A DNA stretch of 33,105 nucleotides from an uncultured Nocardioides sp. (GTDB lineage: Bacteria; Actinomycetota; Actinomycetes; Propionibacteriales; Nocardioidaceae): positions 1 to 33,105 of the forward strand of contig CADCUM010000056.1 of the NCBI GenBank assembly GCA_902805885.1. Reading direction: 5' to 3'. The translations under genes were made by a program, and so were the position numbers. The first letter of the stretch is position 1. Each line of letters starts with the position of its first letter. Shown one piece after another: positions 1-12,691 of this stretch. The notes beneath the pieces are model-generated. The model did no database searches. It was given only the letters and a program-made list of their open reading frames with translations, and had not been told where the DNA came from.

Positions 1-38
1 AGCACGAGGGGCACGACGAAGAACAACAGACGCAGCAC
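1..38 (-). CDS. Start of a small membrane protein, cut by the left edge (possibly PLDc_N-like)
   Basis: A GTG at 38-36 opens a frame that stays open to the edge and reads MLRLLFFVVPLVL, a hydrophobic start. The purine-rich stretch GGGGGAG lies just upstream, though closer than an ideal ribosome binding site. Short actinobacterial proteins of the PLDc_N (phospholipase D nuclease N-terminal) family often begin this way, but 13 residues cannot settle the family. It lies 76 bases downstream of the PEP mutase-family gene on the same strand and could be cotranscribed with it. The alternative is non-coding sequence. Confidence 0.35.
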   Translation of the reverse strand, partial: MLRLLFFVVPLV

Positions 39-114
39 GGCTCCCCCTGGCGTGCCGGTCTCGCGCGGGCCGGCTGGAGGGAGGATAGCGGCTGCAGCGG
101 GCCGGTGGGGTCGG

Positions 115-882
115 CTAGCGCCAGGGGCCCACGAGCGCGGCGAGGTCGCTCGCCAGCTGCCGCTGCAGCTTCGGCCCGAACGTCACCCGGTGCACGCCGA
201 GCGCCCGGAGGTCCCCGAGCGATCCCGCCGCCGACCCGGTGCGCGGGTCGGCGATGACATTGACGGGGCCGGCGAGCCCCTCGAGGAGCGTCCGCAGCGA
301 CGCGGCGTCCGGCACCCCGACGGGGTAGACGCAGCGGGCCCCGGCCTCCTCGCAGGCCCGCAGTCGCGTGAGTGCCTCGCCGACCGGATCGGCGAACCGG
401 TCGCCGGCGAGGAACACGTCCGTGCGGGCGTTGATGACCACGTCGACGCCGGCGTCGTCCGCGGCCGCGCGCAGCCCGGCGACGTACTCGGCGTGCTCCT
501 GCGCGGAGCGCATCCGGCCCTGCGAGTGCACGGTGTCCTCGACGTTGAGGCCGACGGCGCCCGCCTCGAGCAGCCGCTCGACCAGCTCCGCGGGGGCGGT
601 GTCGTAGCCGGACTCGAGGTCGGCGGTGACGGGCACGCCGGGGACGGCCGAGCAGATGCGCCGGACGCCGTCGAGGGCGTCGTCGAGGGTCATGTCCTCC
701 CCGTCGCCCTGGCCGCGCGAGTCCGCGAGCGGGTGGCTGCCGATGCTGAGCGCGGGGAACCCGGCCTCGGCGACCACGCGGGCGGACCAGGCGTCCCAGA
801 CGTTGGGCAGGACGAGCGTCCTGCCGGTGTGGTGCAGGTCGAGGAGGGCGCGGGCGCGCGTGGCGGCGCCGGGAGCGGTCAT
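115..882 (-). CDS. PEP mutase / isocitrate lyase superfamily protein
   Basis: This is a cytoplasmic TIM-barrel enzyme of 255 residues, the usual size for short PEP mutase-type members. Visible family landmarks are LPNVWDAWSA near the N-terminus, TADLESGY (metal/active-site loop), GLNVEDT and VINARTDVFL. The KKCGH catalytic loop of true isocitrate lyases is absent, so it is not a glyoxylate-shunt enzyme. Related proteins cleave or rearrange C-C or C-P bonds of 2-oxo acids (oxaloacetate decarboxylase, methylisocitrate lyase, PEP mutase); the substrate cannot be read from sequence. The ATG at 882 was chosen because the family begins directly before this N-terminal helix; the open frame extends much further upstream, but only as antisense to the next gene. 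That gene is divergent, about 50 bases away. Confidence 0.85.
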   Translation of the reverse strand: MTAPGAATRARALLDLHHTGRTLVLPNVWDAWSARVVAEAGFPALSIGSHPLADSRGQGDGEDMTLDDALDGVRRICSAVPGVPVTADLESGYDTAPAELVERLLEAGAVGLNVEDTVHSQGRMRSAQEHAEYVAGLRAAADDAGVDVVINARTDVFLAGDRFADPVGEALTRLRACEEAGARCVYPVGVPDAASLRTLLEGLAGPVNVIADPRTGSAAGSLGDLRALGVHRVTFGPKLQRQLASDLAALVGPWR

Positions 883-933
883 GCGGACAAGGCTCCCACG
901 CCCGGTTGGGGAGGGGCAGGCACACTCGGAGGG

Positions 934-2679
934 GTGGACCGTCGAGCGCACCCGCCCGTGCTGCCGGTCCTCGGAGCGGCCGTCGCGACGGTGCTGTCCG
1001 TCGCGGCCTGCACCGCGAGCTCGACGGATCAGCCGGCCGACGGGGCGCCGGCCGGCGGGTCGTTCCCGCACGAGACCGTCCAGCCCTCCCCCTCCGGCGA
1101 GGTCACCATCGCCTTCGCCGGCGACGTGCACTTCGAGGGTCGGCTCGAACGGCTCGTACGTCGCCCCCGCGGTGGCCTCGGCCCCGTCACGCGCATCCTG
1201 CGCGGCGCCGACGTCGCGATGGTCAACCTCGAGACGGCTCTCACCGAGCGCGGCCGGCCGGCTCCCAAGGAGCTGGAGCGGGCCGTCGACCGCTACCACT
1301 TCCGCGCGCCTGCGCGGGCTCTCGACGTGCTGGCGGCGGCCGGCGTCGACGTCGTCAGTGCCGCCAACAACCACGTCGGGGACTACGGCGAGGTCGGGCT
1401 CCGCGACACGCTGGCCGCAGCACGGCGCAGCGACGTGGCCGTGGTCGGCATCGGGCGCGACGAGGGGGAGGCGTTCGCCCCGCACCGGGTGCGCGTCGGG
1501 GACCTCGACGTCGCCCTCCTCGCCGCGGACACGGTCCAGCGTGAGGGCAGCAGCGGGGTGTGGGCGGCCGGACCCGGGAGCGCCGGCAGCGCTGCCGCGC
1601 GTGGGGCCGGCTCCGACCGGCTGGTGGCTGCCGTGCGCGACGCCGGTGAGCGTGACGACCTGGTGGTCGTCTACCTCCACTGGGGTCGCGAGCAGCAGGC
1701 CTGCCCCACGCAGTCCCAGCGCCGGCTCGGCCGCGACCTCGCCGAGGCGGGGGCCGACGTCGTGGTCGGCAGTCACACCCACGTGCTGGGTGGCGCCGGC
1801 TGGTCGGGGGACACCTACGTGTCCTACGGCCTCGGCAACTTCGCCTGGTACCACGCCCGCCAGCCCGACACCGGTGTGCTGACGCTGCGCCTCGACGCGG
1901 ACGGCGTCGTGGAGGAGTCGGTGGAGACGGCGTGGACGCCGGCACGCATCGGCGACGACGGCCTGCCCCGGCCCCTGACGGGCAGCGACCGCACTGCCGC
2001 CACCGCGGACTGGCGCAGCGGCCGACGCTGCACCGGACTGGCGGCAGAGCGCGGCGAGCCACAGGCCGCCGACCCGACGTACGACGCCTCGGTGCGGCGC
2101 ATCGACGACGAGCTCGCCGCGCGCATGCGCACCAGCCACCGGCCGGGCTGCCCGGTGCCGCTGCGCGACCTGAGGTACGTCGAGGTCACCCACCGCGGCT
2201 TCGACGGAGCGGCCCGGACCGGAGAGCTGGTGGTGCACCGGCGGTGGGCCGCCGACGTGGTCGAGGTGTTCGGCCGGCTGTACGACGCGGGCTGGCCGAT
2301 CGAGAAGATGCGGCTCGTCGACGACTACGGCGGCGACGACGATGCCTCGATGGGCGACAACAACACCTCCGGGTTCAACTGCCGCCGGGTCGCCGGGCAG
2401 CGCACCTGGTCCGCGCACGCGTACGGCGCCGCCATCGACCTGAACCCGCTGCAGAACCCCTATGTCACGGCGGGCTCGGTCGACCCGCCCGCAGGCCGGC
2501 GCTTCGCACGGGTCGACCGCGCACGCAGCGCTCCCGTGCCGCTCGGTGTCATCCGGTCGGGGGACCTGCCGGTCACCGCGTTCGCACGGATCGGCTGGGA
2601 GTGGGGCGGCGACTGGGTCGCCTCGAAGGACTGGCAGCACGTGGCTGCCCCGGATCCCGGACGCGGCCGGATGCGCTAG
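934..2679 (+). CDS. CapA metallophosphatase-M15 peptidase fusion lipoprotein
   Basis: This 581-residue protein begins with a lipoprotein signal (lipobox VAAC, Cys26), so it should be anchored on the outer face of the membrane. Residues about 56-310 form a CapA/PgsA-type metallophosphatase-like domain: GDVH 63-66, NLET 98-101, NNH 145-147, HWG 249-251, GSHTH 279-283 and GLGNF 299-303. Residues about 400-575 form a VanY-like M15 D-Ala-D-Ala carboxypeptidase domain, with probable zinc ligands His495 and Asp502 (in SAHAYGAAIDLN) and His569 (in DWQH). Both sets of metal-binding residues look intact. CapA-like proteins act in poly-gamma-glutamate or envelope polymer metabolism, while M15 domains trim peptidoglycan stem peptides; a role in wall remodelling is inferred. 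The GTG at 934 is chosen because it yields the signal peptide. A weak CACACT hexamer at 921-926 suggests a leaderless mRNA. Confidence 0.85.
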   Translation: MDRRAHPPVLPVLGAAVATVLSVAACTASSTDQPADGAPAGGSFPHETVQPSPSGEVTIAFAGDVHFEGRLERLVRRPRGGLGPVTRILRGADVAMVNLETALTERGRPAPKELERAVDRYHFRAPARALDVLAAAGVDVVSAANNHVGDYGEVGLRDTLAAARRSDVAVVGIGRDEGEAFAPHRVRVGDLDVALLAADTVQREGSSGVWAAGPGSAGSAAARGAGSDRLVAAVRDAGERDDLVVVYLHWGREQQACPTQSQRRLGRDLAEAGADVVVGSHTHVLGGAGWSGDTYVSYGLGNFAWYHARQPDTGVLTLRLDADGVVEESVETAWTPARIGDDGLPRPLTGSDRTAATADWRSGRRCTGLAAERGEPQAADPTYDASVRRIDDELAARMRTSHRPGCPVPLRDLRYVEVTHRGFDGAARTGELVVHRRWAADVVEVFGRLYDAGWPIEKMRLVDDYGGDDDASMGDNNTSGFNCRRVAGQRTWSAHAYGAAIDLNPLQNPYVTAGSVDPPAGRRFARVDRARSAPVPLGVIRSGDLPVTAFARIGWEWGGDWVASKDWQHVAAPDPGRGRMR

Positions 2680-2692
2680 CGTTGCCCTCGTC

Positions 2693-2783
2693 CCCACGGG
2701 AGTCCGCGGCAGCGGGCTGAGAGGGAGCTGTAGCCGCTCCGACCGTCGTACCTGATCCGGGTCATGCCGGCGAAGGAAGTGAG
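2693..2783 (+). promoter_or_regulatory. TPP riboswitch (THI element)
   Basis: The conserved THI core is readable: CTGAGA at 2717-2722, then ACCTGATCCGGGTCATGCCG at 2750-2769, followed by GCGAAGG. A short P1 helix can form between CAC (2695-2697) and GTG (2779-2781). The 3' strand of P1 and the adjoining AAGGAAGTGAG carry the likely ribosome binding site of thiE, whose TTG start is at 2790. TPP binding would therefore occlude translation initiation, the usual actinobacterial mode. No U-tract terminator follows, which favours translational over transcriptional control. It governs the whole coupled thi operon. Confidence 0.93.
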
Positions 2784-2789
2784 CTCCCG

Positions 2790-3379
2790 TTGCTGCCACG
2801 TCTGTTCTGCCTGGTCTCGGCCAGGGACGACCTCGCCCTGCTGTCCGACCTGGCCGCCGCCGGTGTCGGCGGCTTCCAGGTCCGCGACAAGGAGGCCACC
2901 ACCGCTGAGCTCGTGGAGCTCACCCGCGTCGTCCTGGCCGCCGTCCGTCCGTTCGGCGCCCAGGTCGTGGTCGACGACCGCCTCGACGTCGCCCTGGCCG
3001 CCGATGCGGACGGGGTGCACCTCGGCGCGCACGACCTGTCCGTCCCCGACGCCCGCCGGCTCGCCCCGGACCTCGTGGTGGGCGCGACGTGCCGCGACGC
3101 CGCGGCGGTGGCCCGCGCCGCGCGGGACGGAGCGACGTACGCCGGCTTCGGGCCGGTCTTCGCCACCTCGAGCAAGGCCGGGCTCCCCACGCCGCTCGGC
3201 ACCGACGCGATCGGGGCAGCCACGGGGGTGCTGCCCCTGGTCGCCATCGGCGGCGTCGGCGTCGCGGGCGCCAGCGCGTGCCGCGAGGCGGGCGCGCACG
3301 GCGTCGCCGTGATCGGGGCGATCTGGCGCGCCCGAGATCCCCTGGGTGCAGCGAAGGAGCTGGTCGCGGCGGTCGTCTG

Positions 3380-3380
<1 letters not shown>
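2790..3380 (+). CDS. thiE: Thiamine phosphate synthase
   Basis: ThiE joins HMP diphosphate to the thiazole phosphate carboxylate to make thiamine phosphate in the cytoplasm. The 196-residue TIM barrel has the full set of family motifs: FQVRDK 29-34, VDDRLD 61-66, GVHLGAHDL 75-83 (Asp63 and Asp82 match the Mg-diphosphate ligands), GFGPVFATSSK 119-129 and AIGGVG 152-157. The start is a TTG at 2790, placed 6-12 bases after purine-rich sequence that belongs to the 3' side of the TPP riboswitch; a rare start plus riboswitch suggests tightly limited initiation. It is the first gene of the operon, and its stop overlaps the thiO start by one base (TGATG). It retains the metal-binding Asp pair that the second paralogue at 5372 lacks, so this is the better candidate for the true synthase. 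Confidence 0.92.
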
Positions 3381-8471
<5,091 letters not shown>

Positions 8472-8515
8472 CGGCCGGCTGACGTCCGTCACGGGCGTGG
8501 ACGGCGCCTGCTGGG

Positions 8516-8521
8516 TAGGCT
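8516..8521 (+). promoter_or_regulatory. Candidate -10 box for the DUF1707 gene
   Basis: TAGGCT fits the actinobacterial TANNNT consensus and ends six bases before the ATG at 8528, the geometry of a leaderless transcript. No clear -35 is visible. This gene would then be expressed independently of the thi operon, whose last stop is at 8471. Confidence 0.4.
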
Positions 8522-8527
8522 GCACGC

Positions 8528-9172
8528 ATGGGGGAGATGGAGCACCGGGTCCCCGACCCGTCCCAGCTGCGGATCGGCGACGCCGACCGTCAGCGGGTCG
8601 CGGACGTGCTGCGCGACGCCGCGGGCGAGGGCCGGCTCGACCTCGACGAGCTCGACGAGCGGCTCGAGCTGACCTGGCGGGCCAAGACGTACGGCGACCT
8701 CGTGCCGATCACCCTGGACCTGGCGCAGGCCGCGCCCGTGCCGATGCCGGCCTCCACCCCGGCACCCCGTCCGGCGGGCCTGCCGGGCGTGGGTCACGCC
8801 TCGTCCACCGCGATCATGGGCGACTGCAAGCGACGGGGTGTCTGGCACCTCCCGTCCCAGCACTCCGCGTTCTCGCTGATGGGCAGCGTCACGCTCGACC
8901 TGCGCCAGGCCACGCTCGAGAGCCACGACACCCGGATCAACGCCAGCGCGATCATGGGCGACGTCAAGATCATCGTCCCCGCCCACGTCAACGTGGTCGT
9001 CGACGGCACCCCCATCATGGGCGACTACGGGCAGTCCAAGGACGAGGTCCCGGCCGAGCTCGGGCCCGGGTCGCCGACCATCCGGGTGCGCGGGGTGGCG
9101 CTGATGGGATCGGTCCAGGTCAAGCGCCAGCCGGCGCCCGGCACGCCGCGCCGGTTCCTCGGCACCTACTGA
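8528..9172 (+). CDS. DUF1707 / LiaF-like C-terminal domain protein
   Basis: This 214-residue protein has a DUF1707 (SHOCT-like) N-terminal domain at about 13-65 (LRIGDADRQRVADVLRDAAG and LDLDELDERLELTWRAKTYGDL). A Pro-rich linker follows, then a C-terminal beta-rich region like the LiaF cell-wall-stress response domain. That region contains five short repeats: AIMGD (95-99), SLMGS (116-120), AIMGD (141-145), PIMGD (162-166) and ALMGS (191-195), which look like successive turns of a beta-solenoid. No membrane segment is visible, unlike LiaF itself, so it is predicted to be soluble. Function is unknown; membrane or wall stress sensing is an inference from the family. An alternative start is the ATG at 8537. 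It is convergent with the agl operon, with a strong hairpin in between. Confidence 0.85.
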   Translation: MGEMEHRVPDPSQLRIGDADRQRVADVLRDAAGEGRLDLDELDERLELTWRAKTYGDLVPITLDLAQAAPVPMPASTPAPRPAGLPGVGHASSTAIMGDCKRRGVWHLPSQHSAFSLMGSVTLDLRQATLESHDTRINASAIMGDVKIIVPAHVNVVVDGTPIMGDYGQSKDEVPAELGPGSPTIRVRGVALMGSVQVKRQPAPGTPRRFLGTY

Positions 9173-9189
9173 TCGCGGCCGTCCTGCCA

Positions 9190-9231
9190 CGAGGAGGGGC
9201 GCCAGGAGACCGTCTCCCGGCGCCCTCCTCG
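9190..9231. terminator. Bidirectional hairpin between the DUF1707 gene and aglG
   Basis: A long inverted repeat has left arm CGAGGAGG-GGCGCC-AGGAGAC and right arm GTCTCC-CGGCGCC-CTCCTCG, with only one or two interruptions. It lies between two convergent genes. It lacks a U-tract, as is common in high-GC actinobacteria, and should act on both strands. Confidence 0.75.
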
Positions 9232-9244
9232 TAGGTCGCGCCTC

Positions 9245-10153
9245 TCAGCCCTTGACGGCACCCGCGGTGAGGCCGCGCACGAAGAAGCGCTGCAGCGAGA
9301 GGAACACGATGATCGGCACGATCATGGAGAACATGCCGGACGCCGTCACGAGCTCCTGGTTCTGGCCCTGCTGTCCGAGCAGCTGGGAGATCGACACGGT
9401 CATCGGCGCCTTGTCGCCCGGGCCGAGGAACACGAGGGCGACCAGCAGGTCGTTCCAGACCCAGAGGAACTGGAAGATCGCGAACGACGCCAGGACCGGC
9501 ACGGACATCGGGAGCACCAGCTGGAAGAACGTCTGGAAGTGACTGGCCCCGTCGATCTTGGCGGACTCGATGATCGTGGAGGGCAGCGTGGCCATGTAGT
9601 TGCGGATCATGAAGATCGCCAGAGCCATGCCGAAGCCGACGTGGAACAGCCACACGGCTGGGAACGTGCCGCCCATGCCGAGGTCGCGGTAGATGCGCAG
9701 CACCGGCACGAAGGACACGAAGTTCGGCACCACCAGCATCCCGACGATGACCACGAAGAGGACGTCGCGGCCCGGGAACCTCATGAACGTGAAGGCGTAG
9801 GCCGCGAACGCGGCGACCAGGATGGGGATGAAGGTCGCCGGCAACGCGATCGCGAGGCTGTTGACGAACCCCTCGCCCAGGTTGGTGCCCTGCACCGCGC
9901 GCTGGTAGTTGTCGAAGCTGAGGTCGCCGAACTGGGACGGTTGGAGGAACAGCTGCCACCAGCCCCCCTCCGCGGCGTCGTCCCGGCTGCGGAACGACGT
10001 GAGCACGATCCCCAGCGTCGGGAGGACCCAGAGGAGCACCACCGCGCCGAGGGCGAGGTAGGTGAACCAGCCGGCCCGGTTGGGGGTCTCCTTCGGGGGT
10101 CGTCCCCCAGGAACGGTGGCGGCGGGAGCCGGAGGTGTGGCGACGGCGGTCAT
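9245..10153 (-). CDS. aglG: Alpha-glucoside/sucrose ABC transporter permease AglG (MalG type)
   Basis: This 302-residue inner-membrane permease has about six transmembrane segments. The EAA loop that contacts the ATPase reads ESAKIDGASHFQTFFQLVLP. The first helix begins after a Pro/Ala-rich cytoplasmic N-terminus of about 28 residues (LALGAVVLLWVLPTLGIVL). The C-terminus RFFVRGLTAGAVKG is typical of MalG-family proteins. Its ATG overlaps the stop of aglF (ATGA at 10150-10153), so the two permeases are translated together. With AglF, the lipoprotein AglE and the ATPase encoded at 13804 it should import sucrose or other alpha-glucosides; the specificity rests on resemblance to rhizobial AglEFGK and on the neighbouring hydrolases. 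Confidence 0.88.
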   Translation of the reverse strand: MTAVATPPAPAATVPGGRPPKETPNRAGWFTYLALGAVVLLWVLPTLGIVLTSFRSRDDAAEGGWWQLFLQPSQFGDLSFDNYQRAVQGTNLGEGFVNSLAIALPATFIPILVAAFAAYAFTFMRFPGRDVLFVVIVGMLVVPNFVSFVPVLRIYRDLGMGGTFPAVWLFHVGFGMALAIFMIRNYMATLPSTIIESAKIDGASHFQTFFQLVLPMSVPVLASFAIFQFLWVWNDLLVALVFLGPGDKAPMTVSISQLLGQQGQNQELVTASGMFSMIVPIIVFLSLQRFFVRGLTAGAVKG

Positions 10154-11142
10154 CGTGCGGCCTCCTCGGCCCTGAAGTTGCGCACCTGGTAGATCATGAT
10201 GGGGATCACCGCGAGCATGAGCATCACGGCGATCGCGGCTGCGGCGCCCTGGTTGTTGTTGTTGAAGAACTGCAGGTAGAACTCGTTGCCGATGATGTTG
10301 GTGTCGAAGTTTCCGTTGGTCATCACGAACACGATGTCGAAGACCTTCATGACACCGATCAGCACCGTGATGAACACGGTGACGATCGTGCCCTTGATCT
10401 GGGGCAGCACGACGGAGAAGTAGACCGAGCGCTCGTTGGCCCCGTCGATGCGGGCCGCTTCCAACGTCTCCGTCGGCACGCCCTTCACGGCCGCGGAGAG
10501 CAGCACCATGGCGAAGCCCACGTTCATCCACAGCAGCATGACCATGAGCAGGAAGCTGTTGAAGTGGAGCGTGTTCTCCTGGAGCCAGGCGACGGGCCCG
10601 GCTCCGAACCCGTCGAGGATGCCGTTCAGCAGGCCGACCTGTGGACGACCGGGGGGGCGGTAGTCGTACACGAGTCCCCAGACCACAGCCGCACCGACCA
10701 TGCTGATGGCCATCGGCATGAAGATGAGGGTCTTGACGGCGTTCTCGCCCCGCGTCGCGAGCCGGTCGGCGAGCACGGCGACGAGCAGGCCGAGGACGAC
10801 GACAGCAGCCGGCACGAAGGCGATCCAGAGCAGCGTGTTGAGCAGCGTGCCCCGGAAGGCGTCGCTGCCGAGCAGGTCCTGGTAGTTCTTCAGGCCCACC
10901 CAGTCCTCGGCCGGGAACCCGACCTTGGTCTTGAAGCTGTAGATGACGGTCTGGACGGCGGGGTAGAGGACGAAGATGGCGATCGCGGCGTAGGCGGGGA
11001 GGATGTAGAACCACGGCTTGAGCCGCTCCTCGTACTTGGCCGGAAGCAGCTCCGAGACCTTGTTGAGGATCCAGAAGAGAGCCAGGGCGGCGCCGACTCC
11101 GGCGAGGACGGTGACGAAGGCGGTCAGGGTCTTCTCGAGCAT
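10150..11142 (-). CDS. aglF: Alpha-glucoside/sucrose ABC transporter permease AglF (MalF type)
   Basis: This 330-residue permease has an extra N-terminal membrane helix (residues about 6-26) before the usual LKPWFYILPAYAAIAIFVLY segment, an arrangement also seen in AglF proteins. The EAA loop is EAARIDGANERSVYFSVVLP near residue 230. A run of Asn residues (FNNNNQGAAAA) lies in the loop before the last helix. The ATG at 11142 has a good ribosome binding site (AGGAAAGG). It is separated from the upstream aglE stop by an 82-base spacer that contains a strong hairpin, unlike the tight overlap with aglG. Confidence 0.88.
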   Translation of the reverse strand: MLEKTLTAFVTVLAGVGAALALFWILNKVSELLPAKYEERLKPWFYILPAYAAIAIFVLYPAVQTVIYSFKTKVGFPAEDWVGLKNYQDLLGSDAFRGTLLNTLLWIAFVPAAVVVLGLLVAVLADRLATRGENAVKTLIFMPMAISMVGAAVVWGLVYDYRPPGRPQVGLLNGILDGFGAGPVAWLQENTLHFNSFLLMVMLLWMNVGFAMVLLSAAVKGVPTETLEAARIDGANERSVYFSVVLPQIKGTIVTVFITVLIGVMKVFDIVFVMTNGNFDTNIIGNEFYLQFFNNNNQGAAAAIAVMLMLAVIPIMIYQVRNFRAEEAAR

Positions 11143-11173
11143 GTGTGCTGCCTTTCCTGAAGAGAACCCCGCC

Positions 11174-11210
11174 CTGGTCCGCGGGCCCCGTCACGGGGCC
11201 CGCGGACCAG
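11174..11210. terminator. Perfect 17-bp hairpin between aglE and aglF
   Basis: CTGGTCCGCGGGCCCCG is followed by a three-base loop and its exact reverse complement. It sits inside the operon, just after the stop of the binding-protein gene. In comparable sugar operons such hairpins protect the upstream mRNA or cause partial termination, giving more binding protein than permease; that role is inferred here. No U-tract follows on the minus strand. Confidence 0.75.
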
Positions 11211-11224
11211 CGGTGGTCGGCTGG

Positions 11225-12538
11225 TCAGCTGGACGGCCAGCTGGACTCGATGTTGGTGAGCGCCTCGTCGATGTCCTGGTCACCGTTGAGCCACGCCGTC
11301 ATCTCCTTCCAGAACGACCCTGCTCCCACCTCGGCCGGCATCGAGTCCGAGCCGTCGAAGAGGAACGCGGTGGACTCGTAGGCGACACTCGCGATGTCGC
11401 GCGTCGTCTCGTTCGGGTAGAGCGAGGTGTCGAAGTCGGTGTGGGGCGAGATGAACGACGACACGGGCGCCGCCTCGTTGCCGATGTCCGTCTCGGACAG
11501 CAGCTCCATCGCCTTCTTGGCGTCCTCCGACTCGCTCATCAGCACCGCGAGGTCGCCCCCGCCGACCACCGGGTTCTCCCCGCCCGACTCGGCTGCCGGG
11601 AAGCCCATCACCCCGAGCTCCTCGTCGAGGTTGGCGTAGACCTCCTCGGGGAGGAAGTCCGGTCCGACGAAGAACGACCCCTGCTTGAGCATCCAGCACG
11701 ACGGTCCCTCGGCGTCGAACATCGGCTTCGCCGCCTCGGTGAAGGGGGTGGCCGTGATCGCCTTGGCGCCGCCCAGCACGTTGCCCTCGGTCAGCGCCAC
11801 GTCCTCGAAGTACGCTCCCGCCTCCTGGACGGCCGGGTCGTCGAAGGGGATGTCGTGGGTGACCCAGTCGTTGTAGGCGTCGACGCCGCCGTAGCGGGCG
11901 ACGAGGTCCTCCATCCAGTCCGTGGCCACCCATCCGGTGGCATCACCGGACTCCATGGTCAGGCACCACGGGGTGCCGCCGTCCGACTTGATCTGGTCGG
12001 CAAGAGCCGTCAGGTCGTCGAGCGTCTCGGGGGCTTCGTAGCCGGCCTTCTCGAAGGCCTTCTTGGGGTAGAAGATCAGCGACTTCACGTTCATCGAGAC
12101 CAGTAGTCCGTAGAGCTCGTCGTCGACGGTCCCCGCCTCGAGCGCGCCTGGCACCATGCTCTCCTCGAGTGCAGCGGTGTCGACGACGTCGTCGATCGGG
12201 AACGCGGCCCCGAGCTCCACGACGGACGCCACGACGCCCGGCTGGGGGAGCAGAGCGATGTCAGGGGTGTCGCCGGCCTGGATCTTCGTCTTGATGAGCT
12301 TGTCGATCCCGTCGACGCGCTCGATCTCGACCTCGATCCCGGCCTCCTCCGCCTTGACGTCGAGCTGCTTCTGGATCCCGTCGACGACGGTCTGGTCGAG
12401 GCTCATCCAGATGGTGACGGGACCTCCGTCGTCTCCACCGGAGCCCCCGTCCCCGCCGCACGCGGCCGCGGTGAGTGCAAGTGTCGAGGCGGCCAAGGTC
12501 GCGACGGCGGTCCGTCTCGTTCGACGCGTGATTCGCAT
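11225..12538 (-). CDS. aglE: Alpha-glucoside/sucrose-binding lipoprotein AglE
   Basis: This 437-residue extracellular solute-binding protein of family 1 has a twin-Arg-rich N-region (MRITRRTRRT), a hydrophobic core and the lipobox TAAAC, so it is a membrane-anchored lipoprotein facing outward. A Gly/Asp-rich linker follows the Cys. The mature part contains TPWCLTMESGDATGWVATDW, a segment characteristic of the AglE alpha-glucoside-binding group, and the usual TPDIALLPQPG and LYGLLVSMNVKSLIFY strands. The ATG at 12538 has GAAGGG six bases upstream. It is the first gene of aglEFG, divergent from a LacI regulator and preceded by a palindromic operator. The ligand is probably sucrose given the GH32 and GH13_4 genes nearby, but maltose or trehalose cannot be excluded. 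Confidence 0.87.
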   Translation of the reverse strand: MRITRRTRRTAVATLAASTLALTAAACGGDGGSGGDDGGPVTIWMSLDQTVVDGIQKQLDVKAEEAGIEVEIERVDGIDKLIKTKIQAGDTPDIALLPQPGVVASVVELGAAFPIDDVVDTAALEESMVPGALEAGTVDDELYGLLVSMNVKSLIFYPKKAFEKAGYEAPETLDDLTALADQIKSDGGTPWCLTMESGDATGWVATDWMEDLVARYGGVDAYNDWVTHDIPFDDPAVQEAGAYFEDVALTEGNVLGGAKAITATPFTEAAKPMFDAEGPSCWMLKQGSFFVGPDFLPEEVYANLDEELGVMGFPAAESGGENPVVGGGDLAVLMSESEDAKKAMELLSETDIGNEAAPVSSFISPHTDFDTSLYPNETTRDIASVAYESTAFLFDGSDSMPAEVGAGSFWKEMTAWLNGDQDIDEALTNIESSWPSS

Positions 12539-12616
12539 GGAATTCCCTTCGTCCGGTGCAGGAGCCCCAAGGGGCGGGAGGGTGATATAGCGACGCCAGA
12601 TGTGATAGACACCACA

Positions 12617-12634
12617 TGCTGAATCGAATCAGCA
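12617..12634. promoter_or_regulatory. Palindromic LacI-type operator
   Basis: TGCTGAATCGAATCAGCA is an 18-bp palindrome with one mismatched pair and a central CG, the form typical of LacI-family sites. It lies between divergent aglE and the LacI gene. Flanking elements AGACAC (12607-12612) and GTGTCT (12637-12642) extend the symmetry with a one-base offset. It overlaps the expected transcription start of aglE, a position for repression. Confidence 0.65.
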
Positions 12635-12635
12635 C

Positions 12636-12663
12636 AGTGTCTCATCGCGACATCGGGTGTCAA
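12636..12663 (-). promoter_or_regulatory. Candidate aglEFG promoter
   Basis: On the minus strand TTGACA (12663-12658) is a perfect -35, followed after 16 bases by GACACT (12641-12636), a weak -10. Transcription would begin near 12629, inside the palindromic operator, leaving a 5' leader of about 90 bases before aglE. Confidence 0.4.
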
Positions 12664-12691
12664 GGCACAGATCGGACACGGGGAGGCTCTG

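Noticed and set aside
2640..2690. TAGCGT (2677-2682) as the -10 of the thi operon
   Set aside because: It fits TANNNT and the position is plausible, but it has no -35 and overlaps the stop codon of the previous gene; too weak to annotate.
115..2799. Very long minus-strand open frame (894 codons) opposite the CapA-M15 gene
   Set aside because: Only its last 255 codons carry a recognisable enzyme; the rest is antisense to a gene with clear motifs and stays open because high GC content makes stop codons rare.
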